Source: Camillea tinctor (lineage: Eukaryota; Ascomycota; Sordariomycetes; Xylariales; Xylariaceae). Taken from it: a DNA stretch of 64,000 nt. The translations under genes were made by a program, and so were the position numbers. The notes under the pieces are model-generated. The model saw nothing but the letters and a program-made list of their open reading frames with translations, did no database searches and was not told where the DNA came from. The stretch's first letter is position 1. Each line of letters starts with the position of its first letter. Positions 56,753 through 64,000 of this stretch are shown here, one piece after another. The DNA is taken from positions 186,001 to 250,000 of the forward strand of contig MU394103.1 of the NCBI GenBank assembly GCA_022578605.1, in the 5' to 3' direction.

Positions 56753-58838
56753 ATGTCTTCCTCCCTATCTCTCGGGTGGCGGCTGCGAGTTCTCGCTGCC
56801 ACCGCCAGCTATTTCATGTAAGTTTCAACTTAACTCTATATTTTGTGTAAGACACTCGGTTGATTGGACATTTTAGGATAGGAGAAGCTGCTCCGGCAAA
56901 GTCATCAGCGGTCGATTGCACGGGCACATTCACACCTATCTCGGCCTCCGAGTACGTGAAGGCCATCAATCCGGGCTGGAATCTAGGCAACACGCTGGAC
57001 GCGGTTCCAGACGAAGGGTCGTGGAATAATCCCCCCGTAGAACCTGTGACGTTCGAAGATGTGAAGTCAACCGGGTTTAAGAGTGTGAGGATTCCAGGTA
57101 TGACGGTTAAAGTATACATAGGGATGGAATTTAGCATCTAACCATACAATTGACCAGTCACCTACGCGGACCACTACGTGGGTAGCTCTCCGGACTGGAC
57201 GATCGATCCAGACTGGCTACAACGCGTGTCCGACGTGGTCGACATGGCCTTAGACGCTGGTCTATACGTCCTCACGAACATGCATCACGGTATGCTCCCA
57301 TCTAGCCCCATCACCGGAGGTGTAAAAAAAGGAAAAGACATTGCAACATCAAACTGACAAGCAGCATACAGATTCCTGGGAATGGGCCGACGTGTCGAAG
57401 GACGACGCGAACCTGACCATGATCGAGGAGAAGATCCACCGGACCTGGGTGCAGATCGGGGAAACCCTCGCCTGCAAGTCGTCCATGGTGGCGTTCGAGC
57501 CGATCAACGAGCCGCCGGCCGAAGACGCCGACGACGGCGCTGAGATCAACAAGATCAACGAGCTATTCCTGCAGGCGTTGCAGGAGTCCGGGGGGTTCAA
57601 CACGCAGCGCGTCGTGACGCTCGTGGGCGGCGGCATGGACAGCGTCAAGACCTCGCAGTGGTTCCAGGCGCCCAGCGGCTACGAGAACCCGTGGGCCCTG
57701 CAGTACCACTACTACAGCCCGTACGACTTCATCTTCGGGGCCTGGTGAGTAGTAGCGACCTGAAATTTGCCTCTCCTCGCATTTTTTATTTTCCTAACCC
57801 AAAAGCGCAGGGGCAAGACCATCCTGTCCGACTCGGACGAGGCCGCCATCGAAGCGGACCTCGAGCGCGTCCGCGGCAACTTCACCGACGTGCCCCTCGT
57901 GATCGGGGAGTTCGACGCGAGCCCGCTGAACTGCGAGCCCGCGGCGCGGCGGCGCTGGACCGACGTCGTGGTGCGCAAGGCGGCGGCGCTCGGCACCGCG
58001 GTGATGCTCTGGGACAACGGGGAGGACCACCTGGACCGCGGCACGCACGCGTGGAAGGACGTCCACGAGATCCGGGTGCTGCTGCGGGCCGCGGCGGGGG
58101 AGAGCAACAGCCTCGCAACGGCGACATCGGACGCGTCGGCTGCGGAGCAGTCCAGCGCCGCGTACCTATTCCACAAGGCGGGCGACGCGGCGGCGGACCA
58201 GACCATCGCGGTGGATCTGAACGGCAACGCGGTCGATCTGATTAGTGTGGAGGGCGGACAGTTGCTCGACAGCGCGGAGGGGGACTACGCGGTCGAGGGG
58301 GGTGAGATCACGTTCGCGGCAGCGTGGCTGGCGCGGTTCTTCAACGAGACGGCGGTGCCGGGTAGCAAGGCGAATCTGACGATCACGTTCACGGCGGGCG
58401 CTACGGCGGGCGTCGAGCTTGTGGTGTGGGACCTCCCAACGCTTGGCGCGGTGTCTTCTACTGCTGTGTCCGGCTCCGATTTGCGTATTCCAGTTACTTG
58501 GGCAGGCCTTGAGCAGGTCGCCGCGGTGAAGATGCTGAGGAGCGATGGGGTATATCTTTTCGATGACTGGACGCAGTATCTCGGCCCCTTGCAGGCGGCT
58601 TATGGGGTAAGTGATGACAATCGGCCCCCTTATTGCCCCCTATAACTTTTTCCTCCGCAGCTAATCGTATGCTCGTGTTTAGACCTGGACCAGTCAATGG
58701 AACTGGGACGGTACTGCTGTGATTCTGACTTCTACGACAGTCGACGCCGTGATCGCCGCAGGTGTACCGAGTGTTTTCACCTTTGACTTTTATCCTCGGG
58801 TTCCCGGGAATTCTCTCAACTATACTCTGAATGTTTAA
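56753..58838 (+). CDS. Secreted GH5 endoglucanase-type enzyme with X2 and CBM46-like modules
   Basis: There are six exons: 56753-56817, 56877-57097, 57158-57289, 57372-57744, 57811-58606 and 58683-58838 (580 aa). Every intron has a GTAAGT, GTATG or GTGAGT donor and the frame closes exactly. Exon 1 plus the start of exon 2 give a signal peptide (MSSSLSLGWRLRVLAATASYFM). The GH5 barrel has INPGWNLGNTLDA, VRIPVTYADHY and TNMHHD. Acid/base Glu186 lies in FEPINEPP, and nucleophile Glu297 in LVIGEFDASPLNC. After the barrel comes an X2-type beta-sandwich (about 385-470: TIAVDLNGNAVDLISVEG ... LLDSAEGDYAVEGGEITFA). It is followed by a CBM46-like end with WTSQWNWDGTAVIL. The GH5 + X2 + CBM46 layout is best known from bacterial cellulases/xyloglucanases of subfamily GH5_4. 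Exons 4 and 5 are much GC-richer than the flanks. The predicted role is extracellular beta-glucan or xyloglucan breakdown. Confidence 0.85.
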
Positions 58839-59668
58839 GGCCATAGCCCAGAGCTTGGGATGCCGGGTTCAGAGAAATCGAGTGCTGGATGTGTATACTG
58901 GCCATACGTATATATAACTTAACTTCGTTGCAGATAAAAAAATTACTTGATTATATGTGTTTACGATCTAACATGTTCTATACTCATAATATGACTAGTT
59001 AGTGACTGGTAATAGACCTGTACTTCCTGTATGGATGGTATAGGAGTGTCTTAGCTGGAGATGGTAATCAATGAGTATAGGTGAGTATTCGTAAATTATA
59101 ACGGGTCATTGGGTGGGATTTGTAAGTTGATGTCAGACCTTTGAAGCTCGGATTCCAAGTGTTCTTAGAAAACCATGCTCTCTATATAAAGACAAGAGAG
59201 CGCGATGCCCCAAACCCCCAAACTATGCTGGTTATCTGCCTTGTACTTCAGAATCGTAGGCGAAGTCTTCGTCAAGTCAGACACGGTGTACCTATGCTGA
59301 ATTCATATCGGCCCATGACGGATAGTTTTCATAGCGTTGGGGCCGCCTCAATAAAATGCCCGTGTTGCTAGTATCCTGTGTATCCCTTTCTTACACAATA
59401 GCCTGCCTTGATGCCTAGTTATGGGCGCCTTTCTAGAAGGTTAGATCGTCTTCTAGCGAATGTTAACCTCCATAACCTCATATAACACACGGCTCAAGTG
59501 GTCAGACTACTTGTATTGGTTCTGAAGCTCGATATTGAGAGCTCAAGCTTGAGCGCGCTGCCTTAGCTCCGGTGGGACCCCTGGGATCCCTGGGCCTATC
59601 GGAGTTGGGTTCATGGGATAGGAGGGATCGACGTTTGATGTATAACCCCCAGAGATGCAGTGCTGTTT
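58839..59668. other. Intergenic, convergent 3' ends
   Basis: No gene is seen. A 76-codon frame at 59141-59371 lacks motifs. Confidence 0.5.
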
Positions 59669-60191
59669 TCATTTCTTCAATCTCTGGTCTTTAGGGGGAG
59701 CTTGCGTCGTGTTCGTTGGCTTCCCACGCAACTGATTTCGCAACTCGTCGTAGAAATGAGCGAGGAAACCATTGACGTCAACGCCCTGCTCTCCTAGGAG
59801 AAAGACAGTACATGTTAGATGTTGTCGAGCATGTGGATGAAGACAGATGGGCATAGTTATATATCAGATTATGGAAAACACATACTGGTCGCCTCTCCCT
59901 GTCTAAGTGGTTCGTGGGGGTTGCGCCCATATTTAAGTTCCTGGATCTGATCGTGGATGCGCTGGACCCCGCGGTTAAAGCCAGGCGAGCGAAGAAGCTA
60001 TAAGATTCTCAGTAGTTAGGCAGGAAAACATATTTTCACGTCATGGTATGTTTATTCTAGTATCCACACCCACCTTCTTGACGATAAAGTCCTATAAGGT
60101 AGGCGAGTTAGCAAGTTTGGGTAAAATAGAGGAAGATCTTTCGACGTGCCTCGACTGAGAGGATGACAGTGAGGAGAAACCGTGGCCCCAT
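59669..60191 (-). CDS. Small conserved fungal protein with a microexon (YDR381C-A-like, probably mitochondrial)
   Basis: I assemble four exons: 60191 to about 60168 or 60156, then 60091-60074 (18 nt), 59997-59886 and 59793-59669, giving about 92 or 96 aa. Donor-acceptor pairs are GTGGGT...TTATAG and GTATGT...CCTAG; the first intron has a GCTAACT branch site and ends TTATAG, but its donor is ambiguous. The protein reads MGPRFLL..., DFIVKKLLRSPGFNRGVQRIHDQIQELKYGRNP, EPLRQGEAT, then FLAHFYDELRNQLRGKPT. The block with RSPxFxRxVxxIHxxxxELxYG, EPLRxGEAT and F...ELxxQLxG resembles a small family related to yeast YDR381C-A, a mitochondrial protein of unknown role. Only the last exon forms a visible open frame. 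The exact N-terminus is uncertain. Confidence 0.6.
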
Positions 60192-62848
60192 TTTTTATTT
60201 TTGTTTTTGTTTCTATATTTTAGGTTTTCTAAATTATCGACTCGACAGTAGATATGGAGTAGACATAATAGGTGACTTGTGACTTGAGGTGTAAGTGTGT
60301 GTGTCTGGTGTAGATTAGATGAAAGTCAATTGTCAGACCGACGTCAGTTGAACGAATGCCTAATCAGCCGAAGGAACCTTGGAAGCATTATTTTGTGGAG
60401 AAGGAAGATAGTGTACAACATAACACCACACGATGATCCCTGTATAAACTTACTTGTACTGTTATCCCTGTTATGTGCATTTGACTAAGTTTTGCATATC
60501 CTAGAAATAGAAATAAATGACAAGGCTACGGAGTATAAGAGTCTTAGATATACTAAGATGAACTCCACATCGTCATTTATGTAGTAAACTAATATCATTG
60601 TAACAAAATAGCAAGCAATTCTTTAATTACCATTTTGTCTCTGGTATATGTTTCTATTTTCCTTCTTGATCCTACGTAATGGTGGATCTTATAGACTCAG
60701 TACCCAACATCCAGGTCGATGCCCAAACATAGATAGAAATGTACGTATAAAATGAATATTATGCTCGATCTCAAATAATTAAAAGAGAGAATAAGTTCTT
60801 CTACCGGTTCGATGCTTGTAGAATTGGTTTAATCAGCATATACCACAGAACTTGTTGTAAGTAGTTCTTGTTTCTTTATTCTCTCTAATGGATGAAAGAG
60901 GATAGGTTTTCCAGTTGTAACATAAACTCGGTAATGAACTTGAAAGCTCTTTGTTCCTCCACGCATAATACCATGAATAACTCCCTGTACTGTGTGTGGC
61001 GGTCGGGTCAACACGGACACAAGCAATATCACACGGTATATCCAGTATTACCTATATAGCCGATTGGACAATTGGCTGATTGGATCCTCCAGTGAGTTTA
61101 TGTATGATCCAGGCTAGAAAGTAGGAAAACGTCATATTATGATGCGACGGTATGCGAACGAGTAAGGTGCTTTAACTTTTTTTTTGCCAACGTGGGTTTG
61201 CGATGTTTTGCATCCAGACCAGTTGACAGTACAGAGAGGTTATGTATGTGTGAGATGGACAACCCCACGCTGACGAACTGCTTAGCGCTCCCTCGATATG
61301 CACATAAGATGTAGCCAATCAGATGCATAACCACAGTTCCCGACGCTAAGTTCGGAGATTTCCATGCCATGGCATAACTCCCCATGCTGTTATTTATCTT
61401 TACATATTGCTGTATCGAGCTTGTAGCGCGGGTTGCGACGTTCATCATCGTCAATCCCGTTCCCGTTCGATATGAACCCGGTAGTCCAGTAGTCTGGGAT
61501 ACCAAATTTGGACATATAATGTTAAGTACATGTAAGTTTAGATGTAGTGTACACTTAAGTACACTAGGTACCATGTAGCTAAGTTTGAATTTTTATAATA
61601 CACACTGGTTTGAGATAACAAAAAAAAAAAGTCGTTCGATCTGATCCTGGTCGAATGCACATTTTCGTCATGTCTCAGATGTTTTACTCCAAGAGTCAGC
61701 TCCGGTAGGTTTCATGGGGGGTTTTTTTTTTTTTTTTTGAAAAAGGGAAGGACAAACAGAGAATAAGTTTTCTTCTTCCCTCCTTCCCTCCTCATTCCCC
61801 GTTCTGCTTTTTAAGTTGTTCAACTTTCTCAATTAGGTGCTACTAAGCTAATAATGTAGGTAGTTCTTTCTCTTCAACGTTTAGACTCTACATAAAGATA
61901 CATTATGTAGGTACATAGCTAGCTATACGTAGGTACAGTTGTGCGCATGTGGTACAATCTCCTATTTCTTCATGTTCTAGCGCACGTTCTATACAGTGGG
62001 GTTTGCCCCGTTTTCACGCACTACTTAGCGCAGGTTTAGGCCTCTCTTGGTTGGAGTTAGAAATAAGTTGGTATCCCGGCAACGTCTACAGGTACATATG
62101 TGTCAGGTACATAATGTACATCGAAAGACGAACCTATCAAAATGGACTAGACTTATGGACCAAGCGCGCGCGCAAGTAATAATTTTGTTGGTCGATGCTT
62201 CCTTTTTTTTACTACCATGCCCCCAGTCAATCAACTAAAGAGGTCTCCATCAGCACCCATCTACCCCCATTTAACCATTAATAAGAAAGGAAAGAGAGAG
62301 GGTCAAGACCAAAAAAAAAAAAGCTACACTACATTGATTGTTACTTCACTATTCCTCGTCACCCTGTCTCTCTCTCTCTCACTACAACCCATCCCACTCT
62401 TAATAGTAATAATACCTACTGAACCCCTGCGCTGAACTTCTTAATTCTGAAGCTTCAACTTCATCGCATACTCATACTCCATACTCCATACTTACCTTTA
62501 CCCAGCTTCTTTCTTCCTCGTATTTTCTCGAGTCGAGAACCCGTCGCGAAATCCGAAAAAATAACTATCACCATCTACTCCCAATCCCAATTGTGCTACA
62601 AAGACATCACCTTACTTCACCAACACCAAACAACACGCAACGTATCTAACCTAGCCCGATATTACTCTACGTACATCGTCGTGTGTCGTTATATCTACGC
62701 CACCCATATGACATCGCTGCGTATTCTCTTGCCGATTGCACCACCCAACGCATTCTACATTGCCTGTCGGCATTTCACCTATTCTTAGACAGCCCATAGA
62801 TTAGAACCGTCCCTTTGCGCATGTACTGGCAGACATATACCAGCAGCT
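60192..62848. other. Gene-poor stretch and leader of the right-end gene
   Basis: A 145-codon minus-strand frame (61137-61574) has no motif that I recognise. A T-run lies near 61721-61738. Positions 62200-62848 are pyrimidine-rich with TC microsatellite-like DNA and look like a long promoter and 5' leader for the gene starting at 62849. Confidence 0.45.
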
Positions 62849-64000
62849 ATGATGGAAGAAGACGAGGGTCCCCGTCCTACAAGCAGGCGAGATACGGATA
62901 AGGACAAGGTTGAGTCTTCAACCATCACTGTCCAGAGAGCGTCAGTGATGGGGAAAAAGGAGAATGTCCCTTTTAATGATGACCCGCAGAGACACCCTGC
63001 CGACAACAGCTTTGCTGAAACCACGGGGCTCGACCACTACGGCAGACGTGACGACTCACTAAGCGAGGAGGAACATGTAAGGGCTCATTTCCAGGACGTC
63101 GAGTCGAGCTTCATGCCCACGGTTTCGCCCGTTCGAGTAACCGGTCCCGACGCCGGCATCGACGACACGTACCTTTTCGATGCTATGACCACCACGAAAC
63201 CCCCCACACCTTCAGTCTCCATCACACGCGAACAGCCCGCAGCTCCATCACCGCCGGAACCACAGGTACGGCAGCCTCCCCCGCCGATAAGACAGAGCGA
63301 AAGGCCACTTTCTCCCGTCTCTACCACGCCTAGACCCAGCCCTTCCCGCCATTCCCCCCATATTAACCCTGCTGCCGATGCGTCTGCTGCTTCCCAGCTA
63401 GCAGAACCATCCTTACCCGAACTGCAAGCCAATGGCTCCTACACCGCTGATATTAGCACCACAACATCCGCTCTCGAAACCCTAACCTCCTCTCCCACCG
63501 CCGCTGCTGCTGCTCGCACCGTGTCCAGGGCAATATCCATGGCTAGCAACCGCACTCAACACGAAAGCGACAGTGCAGATGTGTCGGCCCAAAACCATTC
63601 AAGCCTTCGCCCTACACAAGACGAGCCTCGTTCTTCCGGCGCTCGCACACCGCAGCGCCAGCCTTCTCGTCAAAGCATACAAAACCTTGCTGTTGAGTCT
63701 GGGAATACCTCGAGTCACTCCCTTAAGGTGGGAAAACGACCTAAACCCCTACGCAGTATAAACGGTAGCCGGCGTTCCTCAACCTCATCCTACATTACCA
63801 GCGAAGACGTGGATAGTGACGTTACCGTCGGTATGGGAGCCGATTATGCCCTTCAGTCGGGTGGTGCTGCCCCTGCGTTTGGTCTGACCCGTAGTCTCAG
63901 TGATGGCTTGTCTCGCTCAATTAGCATTGGTAGCATGGCCTCTGCGGTGGACGACAGCTCTGATCCTGTGCGGTCCGAGCATCTAGAACCCCTAGAAGAG
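62849..64000 (+). CDS. Large disordered protein, 5' part only (cut by the window end)
   Basis: From the ATG at 62849 (GCTATGATGGAAGAAGACGAG) a single frame stays open for 384 codons to the end of the window. The product is almost entirely low-complexity: acidic start, then long Pro/Ser/Thr/Ala-rich stretches with many SP and TP sites. More ordered-looking blocks are SYITSEDVDSDVTVGMGADYALQSGG and LTRSLSDGLSRSISIGSMASAVDD (here split for length, about residues 312-370). These conserved-looking blocks suggest a real gene and a regulated, phosphorylated protein. I do not recognise the family, and any folded domain lies beyond 64000. The downstream ATG at 62852 is equally possible as the start. 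Confidence 0.65.
   Translation, partial: MMEEDEGPRPTSRRDTDKDKVESSTITVQRASVMGKKENVPFNDDPQRHPADNSFAETTGLDHYGRRDDSLSEEEHVRAHFQDVESSFMPTVSPVRVTGPDAGIDDTYLFDAMTTTKPPTPSVSITREQPAAPSPPEPQVRQPPPPIRQSERPLSPVSTTPRPSPSRHSPHINPAADASAASQLAEPSLPELQANGSYTADISTTTSALETLTSSPTAAAAARTVSRAISMASNRTQHESDSADVSAQNHSSLRPTQDEPRSSGARTPQRQPSRQSIQNLAVESGNTSSHSLKVGKRPKPLRSINGSRRSSTSSYITSEDVDSDVTVGMGADYALQSGGAAPAFGLTRSLSDGLSRSISIGSMASAVDDSSDPVRSEHLEPLEE

Noticed and set aside
61137..61574. 145-codon minus-strand frame
   Set aside because: The longest unexplained frame in the right spacer, but no domain, signal peptide or conserved-looking block. Could not be supported.

Overview
The window is genomic DNA from a filamentous ascomycete fungus (Pezizomycotina; Sordariomycetes would fit, but that is inference). 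The genes carry short introns (48-130 bp) with GTRNGY-type donors, CTAAC/CTGAC branch sites and YAG acceptors. Several products belong to families centred on filamentous fungi, such as Zn2Cys6-type regulators, FTA2-like kinase-fold proteins, DUF1993 and a CAP10-type GT90. Long AT-only DNA of the kind left by repeat-induced point mutation (RIP) is also present. All gene models were assembled by hand from splice signals, and their reading frames close exactly unless stated.

Left part (1-16.6 kb), repeat-rich. Positions 1-4560 are an extreme AT-rich island with no usable reading frame. From 4.8 to 9.6 kb lie three copies of a 134-bp element with target-site duplications. Between two of them is a four-exon gene that joins a multi-span membrane region to a divergent ARF/Ras-like GTPase domain. 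A four-exon Ulp1/SENP-type (C48) protease gene at 10.1-12.7 kb is bracketed by two pairs of a rare palindrome, CTTCCTAGGAAG. A small secreted or membrane protein gene (14.4-15.0 kb) has an apparent one-base frameshift and is followed by a 70-bp-period minisatellite.

Middle part (17.4-33.1 kb), conserved genes. These are a four-span membrane protein, a 71-residue three-exon gene, a GT90 glycosyltransferase, a mitochondrial transcription factor B/rRNA-dimethylase-like protein and a GPI-anchored-type secreted protein. They are separated by long gene-poor stretches (23.2-29.5 kb) that hold microsatellites and a 175-bp MITE. Positions 33-36.7 kb form a second AT-rich gene-free stretch with a decayed copy of the 134-bp element and a 482-bp TA-flanked MITE.

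Right part (36.7-64 kb), gene-dense. In order: a frame-broken member of an unnamed fungal family, an FTA2-like kinase-fold protein, an Avo2-like ankyrin protein (TORC2), a conserved protein with a GC-AG intron, a DUF1993 protein, deoxyribose-phosphate aldolase, a fungal transcription factor with only half a zinc cluster, a DUF1479 oxygenase-like protein, a short-chain dehydrogenase, a modular GH5 cellulase-type enzyme with X2/CBM46-like modules, a tiny gene with an 18-nt microexon, and the 5' part of a large disordered-protein gene cut by the window end. No operon or obvious secondary-metabolite cluster is seen. The run regulator - DUF1479 protein - dehydrogenase (49.4-55.3 kb) is the only group that looks as if it might act together, and that is speculative. 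I found no convincing tRNA, rRNA or CRISPR array.
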